Source: an uncultured beta proteobacterium
GTDB taxonomy: Bacteria > Pseudomonadota > Gammaproteobacteria > Burkholderiales > Burkholderiaceae_C
DNA: 12,936 nt
Assembly: GCA_903885415.1 (NCBI GenBank)
Contig: CAISIP010000385.1
Span: 1-12,936 of the forward strand
Reading direction: 5' to 3'
Shown: piece by piece, positions 6,799 to 12,936 of the stretch
Layout of the letters: each line of letters begins with the position of its first letter
Position numbering within the stretch: the first letter of the stretch is position 1
Program-made: the position numbers and the translations under genes
Notes under the pieces: generated by a model
Database searches by the model: none
What the model was told of the DNA's origin: nothing
Seen by the model: only the letters and a program-made list of their open reading frames with translations

Positions 6799-7752
6799 AT
6801 GAAGCCCCTACACCACCTGCAGCAGGAAAGCGAGGACGCTGTCGAGTCGCCCCCGACCGGTGCGCTGGTGGCGCTCGACGCAGCAGCCCCGTTGGGCGCC
6901 GCGCCGCAGTTTGTCGATGTCGACTGTGACGGCCGCGCAGTCCGGATCGAGCACCAATGGCTCAATGGCGAGCGCGCAGACGCTGCCTTGCTGGTATTCC
7001 TGCACGAAGGGCTGGGCTCGTTGTCCATGTGGCGGGATTTCCCGCAGCAGTTGTGCGATGCGGCAGGCTGCCGCGGCCTGGTCTATTCACGCCCGGGCTA
7101 CGGCCGCTCGACGCCGCGCGCGCGGGGCGAAGATTGGGGCGCGGACTACATGCACCGCCAGGCCTGTGCGCTGCTGCCGGCGCTACTCAGCGCGCTGAAG
7201 GTCGACCAGGTGGCGCCGCCGCCATGGCTATTCGGCCATAGCGACGGCGGCTCGATCGCGCTGCTGTACGCCGCCCGGCATCCGGACCGCGTCGCTGGCT
7301 GCATCGTGGTGGCGCCGCACATCATGGTCGAAGCCCTGTCGATTGAAGGCGTCAGCGATGCCCGCGCGGCGTATCTGCATTCCGGCCTGCGCGCGCGCCT
7401 TGCCAAATACCATGAGGATCCCGATTCGGCTTTCTGGGGCTGGAACGGGGTCTGGCTTGACCCGCGCTTTCTCGCTTGGTCGATCGAAGCCGAACTCGCT
7501 GCAATCCGCTGCCCATTGCTCGCGGTGCAGGGCCTGGACGATGTCTACGGCAGCGTGGCGCAAATCAGGGGCATCGCGCGCCGCGCGCCGCAGTCCGTGC
7601 TGCTGGAACTCGCCGGCTGCGGCCACTCGCCGCATCGCGACCAACCCGCGCAGCTGATCGCCGCCTGCACCGCTTTTCTGCAGCGCCACGGCCGTGCGGG
7701 CAAAATGCCGCACGGCCGAAGCCGTTCAAACCCGACCGACCGCTCAGCGTGA
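6799..7752 (+). CDS. Alpha/beta hydrolase of the box cluster
   Basis: 317-residue cytoplasmic alpha/beta-hydrolase. The catalytic triad is visible: nucleophile S148 in FGHSDGGS, acid D247 or D248 in QGLDDVYG, and H276 in GCGHSPHR. FLHEGLGSLSMW (67-78) forms the oxyanion region. The start ATG at 6799 has GGAGA 5 nt upstream; the open frame extends upstream to 6706 but without ribosome binding sequence. Hydrolases of this type recur in benzoyl-CoA gene clusters, where a lactone or CoA-thioester salvage role has been proposed, but no reaction can be read from the sequence. The last ~20 residues are rich in G, R, S and P and are encoded by a strong inverted repeat, so they look like a tail added by read-through beyond the usual end. 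The divergent site next to boxR suggests shared regulation. Confidence 0.85.
   Translation: MKPLHHLQQESEDAVESPPTGALVALDAAAPLGAAPQFVDVDCDGRAVRIEHQWLNGERADAALLVFLHEGLGSLSMWRDFPQQLCDAAGCRGLVYSRPGYGRSTPRARGEDWGADYMHRQACALLPALLSALKVDQVAPPPWLFGHSDGGSIALLYAARHPDRVAGCIVVAPHIMVEALSIEGVSDARAAYLHSGLRARLAKYHEDPDSAFWGWNGVWLDPRFLAWSIEAELAAIRCPLLAVQGLDDVYGSVAQIRGIARRAPQSVLLELAGCGHSPHRDQPAQLIAACTAFLQRHGRAGKMPHGRSRSNPTDRSA
7689..7718 (+). other. Strong inverted repeat at the 3' end of the hydrolase gene
   Basis: CGGCCGTGCGG (7689-7699) and CCGCACGGCCG (7708-7718) are perfect 11-bp arms around an 8-nt loop GCAAAATG. The repeat lies inside the last hydrolase codons. No T-run follows on the plus strand (next bases AAGCCG), so it is not a canonical intrinsic terminator, though it could attenuate read-through into the downstream fragment. 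Confidence 0.6.
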
Positions 7753-7768
7753 TGGCAAAGGATTTCTC

Positions 7769-8155
7769 ATGCACTGTGTAAGGCGTCGTCATGAACTGCG
7801 AGCGGTCCTGTCCGGCTCGCGCTGCGTTTTCCCGGCCTCGGTTTTCGACCCGGTATCGGCCCGCATCGCCCGGCATGTGGGCTATGAAGTGGCGATGTTG
7901 GCCGGCTCGGTGGCATCGCTTGCCGTCCCCGGTGCTCCCGACCTGGTGGTCCTGACGCTGACCGAACTCGCGCAACAGGCCCACCGCATCACGCGCGCCA
8001 CCGACCTGCCCTTGTTGATCGACGCCGACCATGGTTTTGGCCATGCATTGAAGGTCCGGCGTAGCGTTGAAGAGCTCGAAACTGCGGGCGTTGCAGGTCT
8101 CACGATTGAGGATACCGAGCTGCCGCAGGGATTCGGCGCAACCTTCGCAATCTAG
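7769..8155 (+). pseudogene. Truncated isocitrate lyase/PEP mutase superfamily gene (5' part only)
   Basis: 128 codons matching only the N-terminal half of PEP mutase/oxaloacetate decarboxylase/methylisocitrate lyase-like enzymes, which are normally about 280-290 residues. Recognisable: FPASVFDPVSARIA near the start, the metal-binding strand LLIDADHGFGHA, and GVAGLTIEDTELPQGFGA. After this the frame ends in TFAI and a TAG. The rest of the barrel, including the downstream catalytic loop, is absent, because an aminotransferase gene starts 32 nt later. The start ATG at 7769 keeps a good AAAGGA at 6-nt spacing, and the fragment sits 16 nt after the hydrolase, so it may still be translated, but an active barrel is not expected. 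Probably the relic of a deletion or rearrangement. Confidence 0.8.
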
Positions 8156-8187
8156 AATCCAGCCGAGACTACCCATCGGATTCGATC

Positions 8188-9504
8188 ATGCCCATTCGCA
8201 GACAGTCCTCCCTGATGGCCGAAGCGCTGCGGCATATGCCGCAAGGGGTTGCCGAGAATTATCGTTACTGGGGCGACGACAAAACCGTATTTATCGAAAA
8301 CGCCAAGGGTTGCCGGCTCACCGACAGCGATGGTAAGGAGTATGTGGATTTTCGCCTCGGGTATGGCCCCATCATCCTTGGCTACCGGGACGAGCGCGTC
8401 GATCGCGCCGTGGTGGAGCAGATCACGCAGCGCGGGACGCTTTGCGGGTTTTCAACCGCGCTCGACACGGCGGTTGTCCGGCAAATCAAGGCGCTGTGCC
8501 CCAACATCGACAAGCTACGATTCGCCAACTCGGGAACCGAGGCCGTCATGGGGGCGGTTCGCACAGCGCGCGGCTTCACCAGGCGGGACCATATCGCCAT
8601 CGTCGAGGGTGGTTTTCACGGCCTGTACGACGAGGTGATGTGGAAATCGGACCTGGAGAACTGGGACCCCAGCAGCGGGCTAGAACCCGGCGTCATCGCC
8701 TTTGGCGCGGGCATACCGCAGCGCTCGCGTGCGCTGGTCGACTTCATCCGCCTCAACGACTTTGACACGCTTGAGCAGCTTTTTGTGAACCGCTGCGACA
8801 CGCTCGCCGCTGTGATCCTGGAGCCCATCATCGGCAACGCCGGCAGTATCGCGGCAAGCCAGCAATGGCTGCAGCGCCTGCGCGATTTATGCGACCGGCA
8901 CGGCGCGCTGTTGATTCTCGACGAGGTCAAGACCGGTTTTCGGGTGGCCAAGGGCGGCGCGCAGGAGCTTTATGGCATCCACGCCGACCTGAGCACCTAC
9001 GCCAAGGCGATGGGCAACGGCTACCCGGTTGCGGCCTTTGGAGGACGCGCCGAGGTGATGGACATGGTCGGGTCGCACGCCGGTGGCGTGGTGCACGGCG
9101 GCACCTACACCGCCAATCTGGTTGCGCTGGGCGCTGCCAGTGCCACATTGCAGATACTTGCTGAAACCGACGCACTGCAGACGATTGATCGCGTCGGCGC
9201 GCAGATCCGCGACCTGCTGGGGCGGGTTTTTTCGGCAGCGGGGATTGCGCACGCGTTTGCCGGCCCACCAGCGATGTTCGGCATCCATTTCACGCCCTGC
9301 GTTCCTGCCAACTATCGGGACTGGCGCCTGAGCAATACCGCGCTGTATCAGCGCTTTGCCTGGCAACTGATCGAGAACGGCGTAATGCTCGAACCCGACT
9401 CGCGCGAACCCTGGTTCATCTGCGAAGCGCACCAAGACGTCGACCTCGGCTGGCTCGAGGAGGTGGCTACGCGGTCGATGCGCTGCGCCCTCGAAGCCGG
9501 ATGA
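8188..9504 (+). CDS. Class III PLP-dependent aminotransferase (glutamate-1-semialdehyde aminomutase-like)
   Basis: 438-residue fold-type I PLP enzyme. Visible: the cofactor phosphate/ring motifs NSGTEAV (114-120) and GGFHG (141-145), the PLP-binding Asp in LILDEVKTGFR (D245), the Schiff-base lysine K273 in TYAKAMGNGYP, and HGGTYTANL (303-311). It resembles HemL-type sequences, but the gene context (suyAB and comC downstream, no heme genes) argues for a catabolic aminotransferase rather than heme synthesis. The ATG 8188 begins 32 nt after the truncated gene; the Shine-Dalgarno is weak (GGA about 9 nt upstream) and M10 is an alternative start. Substrate unknown. A supply of sulfopyruvate from cysteate or a related amino-sulfonate is a context-based hypothesis. 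A paralogue with an unrelated amine substrate is equally possible. Confidence 0.85.
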   Translation: MPIRRQSSLMAEALRHMPQGVAENYRYWGDDKTVFIENAKGCRLTDSDGKEYVDFRLGYGPIILGYRDERVDRAVVEQITQRGTLCGFSTALDTAVVRQIKALCPNIDKLRFANSGTEAVMGAVRTARGFTRRDHIAIVEGGFHGLYDEVMWKSDLENWDPSSGLEPGVIAFGAGIPQRSRALVDFIRLNDFDTLEQLFVNRCDTLAAVILEPIIGNAGSIAASQQWLQRLRDLCDRHGALLILDEVKTGFRVAKGGAQELYGIHADLSTYAKAMGNGYPVAAFGGRAEVMDMVGSHAGGVVHGGTYTANLVALGAASATLQILAETDALQTIDRVGAQIRDLLGRVFSAAGIAHAFAGPPAMFGIHFTPCVPANYRDWRLSNTALYQRFAWQLIENGVMLEPDSREPWFICEAHQDVDLGWLEEVATRSMRCALEAG

Positions 9505-9603
9505 GGAGTTTTGCCACCGCAGCGACCAGAGGTTGCGGGTAACTGCCGTCGTGAGCCGTAAAATCGCGGCGTATTCAAAATACCCTTAAGGCCAGGAGAG
9601 AAG
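9505..9603 (+). promoter_or_regulatory. Leader region upstream of suyA
   Basis: 99 nt between the aminotransferase and suyA. It contains TAAAAT (9559-9564) as a possible -10 without a convincing -35, a small perfect palindrome GTATT-CAA-AATAC (9571-9583), and the suyA ribosome binding site AGGAG (9594-9598) 5 nt before the ATG. This is the AT-richest spot in the right half of the window and the likeliest place for a separate suyAB promoter. Confidence 0.4.
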
Positions 9604-9885
9604 ATGATTCATTTTGTATTGCACGACGCCAAAGACACGGTGGCGGTTGTGGTGGTGGAGGGCGTGTGCGCAGGCGCTGCGATGACCGGGTGGATCATGG
9701 ACGAGGACCGGATGGTCGAGGTGACGGCGGGCCAGGACATACCGATCGGCCACAAGGTTGCTCTCAAGGACATGGCGGTAGGCGACACGGTGTGGAAGTA
9801 CGGCATCGACATGGGCAAGGTGGTGGCGCCGATCAAGACCGGCGAGCACGCGCATGTGCACAACATCAAGACCAAGCGCTGGTGA
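9604..9885 (+). CDS. suyA: SuyA, small (SAF-domain) subunit of (2R)-sulfolactate sulfo-lyase
   Basis: 93-residue SAF-domain protein of the UxaA (altronate hydrolase) N-terminal type. It reads as a compact beta-rich domain: FVLHDAKDTVAVVVVEGV, then GQDIPIGHKVALKDMAVGD, then KYGIDMGKV and a His-rich end GEHAHVHNIKTKRW. In sugar-acid dehydratases this domain is fused to the large domain; in sulfolactate sulfo-lyase it is a separate small subunit directly before SuyB, exactly the layout here. The complex splits (R)-sulfolactate into pyruvate and sulfite in the cytoplasm. The start is set by AGGAG at 5-nt spacing. A split altronate or galactarate dehydratase is the alternative, but the large subunit and the dehydrogenase downstream favour SuyA. 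Confidence 0.82.
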   Translation: MIHFVLHDAKDTVAVVVVEGVCAGAAMTGWIMDEDRMVEVTAGQDIPIGHKVALKDMAVGDTVWKYGIDMGKVVAPIKTGEHAHVHNIKTKRW

Positions 9886-9923
9886 TCGACCGGCTCCCTA
9901 CACATTCCATCTGAAAGAACCGC

Positions 9924-11099
9924 ATGTCCATCGTCAGCAAAGACAGCAGCTTCCTGGGCTACCGCCGTGAAAACGGGCGCGTGGGTATCCGCAACCATGT
10001 GATCATCCTGCCGCTGGACGACCTGTCCAACGCGGCCGCAGAGGCGGTGGCCCACAACATCAAAGGCGCGATGGCGATACCGCATCCTTACGGCCGGCTG
10101 CAGTTCGGCGCCGACCTCGACCTGCATTTCCGCACGCTGATCGGAACCGGCTGCAACCCCAATGTTGCGGCGGTGGTGGTGATCGGCATCGAGGACGGCT
10201 GGACGCAGAAGGTGGTCGACGGCATCAAGACCACCGGCAAGCCGGTGGTGGGCTTCGGCATCGAACTGCACGGCGACCACGACACCATCATGCGCGCCTC
10301 CAAGGCCGCGCGCGAGTATGTGCAGTGGGCCAGCGAGAAGCAGCGCGAAGCCTGCGCGATCTCGGAGTTGTGGGTCAGCACCAAGTGCGGCGAGTCCGAC
10401 ACCACCAGTGGTTGCGGCGCCAACCCGAGCGTTGGCAACGCCTTTGACAAGCTGCACCCGCTGGGCAGCACGCTGTGCTTTGGTGAGACCACCGAAATCA
10501 CCGGCGGCGAGCACATCGTTGCGGCGCGCTGCGCCAACGACGCGGTGCGCGATAAGTTCATGTTCATGTTCAACCGTTACCAGGACGTGATCAACCGCCA
10601 CAAGACCAGCGACCTGTCCGACAGCCAGCCCACCAAGGGCAACATCGCCGGCGGCCTGACGACGATCGAGGAAAAGGCGCTGGGCAACATCCAGAAGATC
10701 GGCAAGAAGTGCAGTGTCGACGGCGTCATCGACAAGGCAGAAATTCCGAGCCATCCGGGTCTGTGGTTCATGGACTCGAGCAGCGCGGCAGCCGAGATGG
10801 TGACGCTGTGCGCGGCGTCGGGCTATGCGCTGCACTTCTTCCCCACTGGGCAGGGCAACGTGATCGGCAACCCGATTCTTCCGGTGATCAAGATCTGCGC
10901 GAACCCACGCACCGTGCGCACCATGAGCGAGCACATCGACGTCGACGTCACCGGCTTGCTGCAGCGCGAACTCACGCTCGACCAGGCCGGCGACAAGCTG
11001 CTCGACAACATGCTGCGCACCGCCAATGGCCGTCTCACCGCGGCCGAGGCGCTGGGGCACCGCGAGTTCGTGCTGACCCGGCTTTACGAGTCGGCGTGA
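9924..11099 (+). CDS. suyB: SuyB, large subunit of (2R)-sulfolactate sulfo-lyase (UxaA superfamily)
   Basis: 391-residue UxaA-superfamily large domain. It begins with the family signature FLGYRRENGRVGIRNHV (10-26). Conserved features include GTGCNPN (74-80), STKCGESDTTSGCGANPS (152-169), GETTEITGGEH (187-197), SQPTKGNIAGGLTTIEEKA (234-252) and HFFPTGQGNVIGNP (304-317). The cysteines at 77, 155 and 164 are likely metal or catalytic ligands, as in the iron-dependent dehydratases of the superfamily. The gene is 38 nt after suyA with a weak GAAAGAA upstream. From memory of SuyB sequences, the C-terminal half matches SuyB better than altronate dehydratases, which are fused to the SAF domain. The substrate call is supported by the split subunits and the neighbouring ComC-like gene, but not proven. 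Confidence 0.82.
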   Translation: MSIVSKDSSFLGYRRENGRVGIRNHVIILPLDDLSNAAAEAVAHNIKGAMAIPHPYGRLQFGADLDLHFRTLIGTGCNPNVAAVVVIGIEDGWTQKVVDGIKTTGKPVVGFGIELHGDHDTIMRASKAAREYVQWASEKQREACAISELWVSTKCGESDTTSGCGANPSVGNAFDKLHPLGSTLCFGETTEITGGEHIVAARCANDAVRDKFMFMFNRYQDVINRHKTSDLSDSQPTKGNIAGGLTTIEEKALGNIQKIGKKCSVDGVIDKAEIPSHPGLWFMDSSSAAAEMVTLCAASGYALHFFPTGQGNVIGNPILPVIKICANPRTVRTMSEHIDVDVTGLLQRELTLDQAGDKLLDNMLRTANGRLTAAEALGHREFVLTRLYESA

Positions 11100-11165
11100 A
11101 CGGCGGCGCCTTGCACGCCATGGCAGAAGGGTCGGCAGCTGCGCCGCGGGCCGATGTCCCCAGCC

Positions 11166-11181
11166 GGCGGCTGACGCCGCC
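11166..11181 (+). other. Small GC-rich hairpin in the suyB-comC gap
   Basis: GGCGGC-TGAC-GCCGCC forms a 6-bp stem with a 4-nt loop inside the 115-nt gap (11100-11214). An alternative partner GGCGGC occurs at 11102-11107. No T-tract follows. Such repeats arise easily at this GC content; nothing else was seen in the gap. Confidence 0.25.
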
Positions 11182-11214
11182 TATCGCGGACACGACGCGC
11201 GCGGCATTGCGCTG

Positions 11215-12237
11215 ATGGCCCGGATTACCCTGGCGCAAGCCACCGAAAGCGCAGCGCGCGCGCTGCGTCAGGCCGGCGCCAGCGACGCCATGGCCCGTTC
11301 GACGGCGCGCGCGTTGGTGCTGGCCGAGGCGCAGGGATTGGCCTCGCATGGGCTGGGCCGGGTTCCCCAGTACGCGACGCACCTGCGCAACGGCCGCGCC
11401 GACGGACAGGCGGTGGCGGTGCTTGAGCGGCGCAAAGCTTCCGCGCTGCTGGTCGACGCGCGTCAGGGACTGGCTTTTCCGGCCTGCGACCTGGCGCTGC
11501 GCGAGGCGCTTGCCATGGCCGCCGAAACCGGTGTGTGCTTTGCCGGCGTGCGCAACAGCCACCACTGCGGCGTGCTGGTCGATCACCTGCGCGTCGTTGC
11601 CGAAGCGGGCATGGTCGGGCTGGGTTTCGCGAACTCTCCGGCCGCCATGCCGGCAGCAGGGGGCCGGCATCCGATATTCGGAACCAATCCGGTGGCAGCC
11701 GTGTTCCCGCGCAGAAGCGCGGACGCGTTGATGATCGACCTGTCGCTGAGCGAGGTCGCCCGTGGCAAGCTGATGGTCGCCGCCAAGGCCGGCGCCCGCA
11801 TTCCAACCGGATGGGCGCTGGACAGCGCGGGCCAGCCGACCACCGACCCGCAGGCCGGCTTGCAGGGCAGCATGCTGCCGATCGGCGCTGCCAGCAGCCC
11901 CAAGGGCGCGATGCTCGCGCTGGTGGTCGAGTTGTTGGTCACGGCGCTGATCGGCGCGCAGTTTGGTTTCGAGGCATCGTCTTTTTTTGTCGACGCCGGC
12001 AACCCGCCACGCATCGGCCAGGCCTTCATCGTGATCGACCCCGGCGCGCTGGCGGGCAAGGACCTGTACTTCGACCGCATGGAATGCCTGATCGCCGAGA
12101 TGCTGTCCGACGACGGCGTGCGCTTGGCAGGCGCACGGCGCCTGGCACTCGAGCGGCTGGCGCACAGCGAGGGCCTGGAGATCCCGGATGCCCTGCTGGC
12201 CCAGATCGACGCCCTGGCACAGGGCGTTGTGCTCTGA
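11215..12237 (+). CDS. comC: Ldh-family (malate/L-lactate dehydrogenase-type) oxidoreductase, probable (R)-sulfolactate dehydrogenase ComC
   Basis: 340-residue NAD(P)-dependent 2-hydroxyacid dehydrogenase of the MDH2/Ldh family, not the Rossmann lactate dehydrogenase family. Seen: LASHGLGRVPQYA (42-54) with the conserved His, VRNSHHCGVLVDH (112-124) with catalytic His116 or His117, FGTNPVA (155-161), and SSPKGAMLALVVELL (227-241). ComC reduces sulfopyruvate to (R)-sulfolactate, the substrate of SuyAB, and is of this family and size in known sulfolactate clusters. Location 115 nt after suyB on the same strand supports that role. The ATG at 11215 has no good Shine-Dalgarno and no in-frame ATG lies just upstream. 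Alternative members (ureidoglycolate, malate, 2,3-diketogulonate dehydrogenases) cannot be excluded from sequence alone. Confidence 0.75.
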   Translation: MARITLAQATESAARALRQAGASDAMARSTARALVLAEAQGLASHGLGRVPQYATHLRNGRADGQAVAVLERRKASALLVDARQGLAFPACDLALREALAMAAETGVCFAGVRNSHHCGVLVDHLRVVAEAGMVGLGFANSPAAMPAAGGRHPIFGTNPVAAVFPRRSADALMIDLSLSEVARGKLMVAAKAGARIPTGWALDSAGQPTTDPQAGLQGSMLPIGAASSPKGAMLALVVELLVTALIGAQFGFEASSFFVDAGNPPRIGQAFIVIDPGALAGKDLYFDRMECLIAEMLSDDGVRLAGARRLALERLAHSEGLEIPDALLAQIDALAQGVVL

Positions 12238-12276
12238 CCAGGCGCGATCGCTTTTCGGACTACTTAAAGATAAAGG

Positions 12277-12293
12277 CGCTGCTCGATGCAGCG
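12277..12293 (-). terminator. Possible weak terminator of the MttB-like gene
   Basis: CGCTGC and GCAGCG form a 6-bp stem with a 5-nt loop 3 nt past the stop at 12297. On the minus strand it is followed by CCTTTATCTTTA, T-rich but not a clean T-run. It lies in the 59-nt convergent gap with comC and could serve both genes weakly. Confidence 0.4.
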
Positions 12294-12296
12294 GGA

Positions 12297-12936
12297 CTAG
12301 ACGTTGGAGTCGGGGAAGGAGGCTTTGCGCCGGTTCACATAGTCCAGCACCGCTTCGTCGACGGCGGGGTCCATGGCGGGCAGCTCGTACTCGGTGAGCT
12401 GCTTCTTCCAGCTGGCGTTGGCGCGCTGCGCCAGGTCGCGCGCGCCCTCGGCCTCCCACTGCTCGAAGCTGTTGTTGTCGGTGATCGGCGAGCGGTAAAA
12501 GGCGGTCTCGAAGTTGGCCTGGGTGTGGGCGCAGCCCAGGAAATGCTTACCCGGGCCGACTTCGCGGATCGCGTCCATCGCCTGGCCGTTTTCGCTCAGG
12601 TCGACGCCGGCCAGCAGCGTATGCATCATGCCGGCCTGGTCGACGTCCATGACAAATTTCTCATAGCCCATCGACAGCCCGCCTTCGAGCCAGCCCGCTG
12701 CGTGCAGGACGAAGTTCACGCCGCCCAGGCAGGTCGGCAGCATGGTGTTGGCCGACTCGGAGGCGGCCTGCGCGTCGGCGATCTTCGAGCCGCACAGGCC
12801 GCCTCCGGAACGAAAGGGAACGCCGACGCGGCGCGCGAGCGCCGCCATCGCGTAGAGCACCAGCGCGGGCTCGGGCGTTCCGAAAGTGGGGGCGCCCGAC
12901 TGCATCGAGATGCTCGACGCAAAGCTGCCCAGCACC
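12297..12936 (-). CDS. MttB-family (trimethylamine methyltransferase-like) protein, 5' part outside window
   Basis: C-terminal 212 residues of a protein that is normally about 480-520 residues; it enters from the right edge. Recognisable family features: SMQSGAPTFGTPEPALVLYA near the visible start, SGGGLCGSKIADAQAASESA, and EVGPGKHFLGCAHTQANFET with the typical HTQANF segment, then the short C-terminal helices. MttB-superfamily enzymes transfer a methyl group from methylated amines or betaines to a corrinoid protein. Methanogen MttB uses an in-frame amber codon for pyrrolysine; no in-frame stop occurs in the visible part, so this is probably a non-pyrrolysine homologue acting on a quaternary amine such as a betaine. 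It is convergent with comC. Substrate and any corrinoid partner are unknown; none is encoded here. Confidence 0.88.
   Translation of the reverse strand, partial: VLGSFASSISMQSGAPTFGTPEPALVLYAMAALARRVGVPFRSGGGLCGSKIADAQAASESANTMLPTCLGGVNFVLHAAGWLEGGLSMGYEKFVMDVDQAGMMHTLLAGVDLSENGQAMDAIREVGPGKHFLGCAHTQANFETAFYRSPITDNNSFEQWEAEGARDLAQRANASWKKQLTEYELPAMDPAVDEAVLDYVNRRKASFPDSNV

Noticed and set aside
8188..9504. Housekeeping HemL (glutamate-1-semialdehyde aminomutase)
   Set aside because: Family resemblance only; no heme genes nearby and the context is catabolic.
9609..11060. 483-codon open frame antisense to suyA-suyB
   Set aside because: Composition follows from GC-rich third positions of the real genes; it shows no domain and is rich in repetitive H, R, A, V and D. 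The opposite strand has clear UxaA-family proteins.
9604..11099. Altronate or galactarate dehydratase (uxaA/garD) for the 9604-11099 pair
   Set aside because: Those enzymes normally carry the SAF domain fused to the large domain and sit with sugar-acid genes; here the subunits are split and an Ldh-family dehydrogenase follows, fitting suyAB-comC better. Not fully excluded.
12244..12252. GCGATCGC-like palindrome near 12245
   Set aside because: A single short GC-rich palindrome with no repeat elsewhere in the window; expected by chance.
11035..12459. 474-codon antisense frame across comC and the mttB end
   Set aside because: Shadow frame: Arg/Ala/Gln-rich, no motif, overlaps two well-supported genes.

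Overview
This is a GC-rich window of bacterial chromosome. Codons are strongly G/C-ended, genes are tightly packed, and the box/BoxR gene set is typical of Betaproteobacteria. I infer a member of the Burkholderiales or a close relative; there is no rRNA or other marker to go further. No tRNA, insertion sequence, CRISPR array or plasmid gene was seen. No stretch longer than 300 bases lacks a gene.

Left part (1-6798), mostly minus strand: an aerobic benzoyl-CoA ('box') pathway operon transcribed leftwards as boxR, boxC, boxB, boxA, then a 3-hydroxyacyl-CoA dehydrogenase that runs off the left edge. BoxA/BoxB epoxidise benzoyl-CoA, and BoxC hydrolyses and opens the ring. The dehydrogenase fits the later beta-oxidation-like step toward 3-oxoadipyl-CoA. 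boxR encodes the characteristic XRE-HTH/shikimate-kinase-like fusion sensor-repressor. AT-rich DNA between boxR and boxC carries a TGCA-N6-TGCA direct repeat that matches the known operator of this regulator family. A related 10-bp palindrome lies in the divergent region upstream of boxR. The boxD aldehyde dehydrogenase and the benzoate-CoA ligase are not in this window.

Middle (6799-8155), plus strand: an alpha/beta hydrolase divergent from boxR, probably an accessory of the box pathway. Sixteen bases after it comes the first ~125 residues of an isocitrate lyase/PEP mutase superfamily enzyme, cut off abruptly. The cut marks a likely old deletion or rearrangement junction between two modules.

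Right part (8188-12237), plus strand: a class III (glutamate-1-semialdehyde-like) aminotransferase, then suyA-suyB (sulfolactate sulfo-lyase, UxaA superfamily, small and large subunits), then an Ldh-family dehydrogenase that fits ComC ((R)-sulfolactate dehydrogenase). Together these suggest C3-sulfonate desulfonation: sulfopyruvate to (R)-sulfolactate to pyruvate plus sulfite. The aminotransferase may feed sulfopyruvate from an amino-sulfonate such as cysteate; that link is hypothesis. A convergent MttB-family (trimethylamine methyltransferase-like) gene enters from the right edge, with a weak terminator-like hairpin just past its stop.
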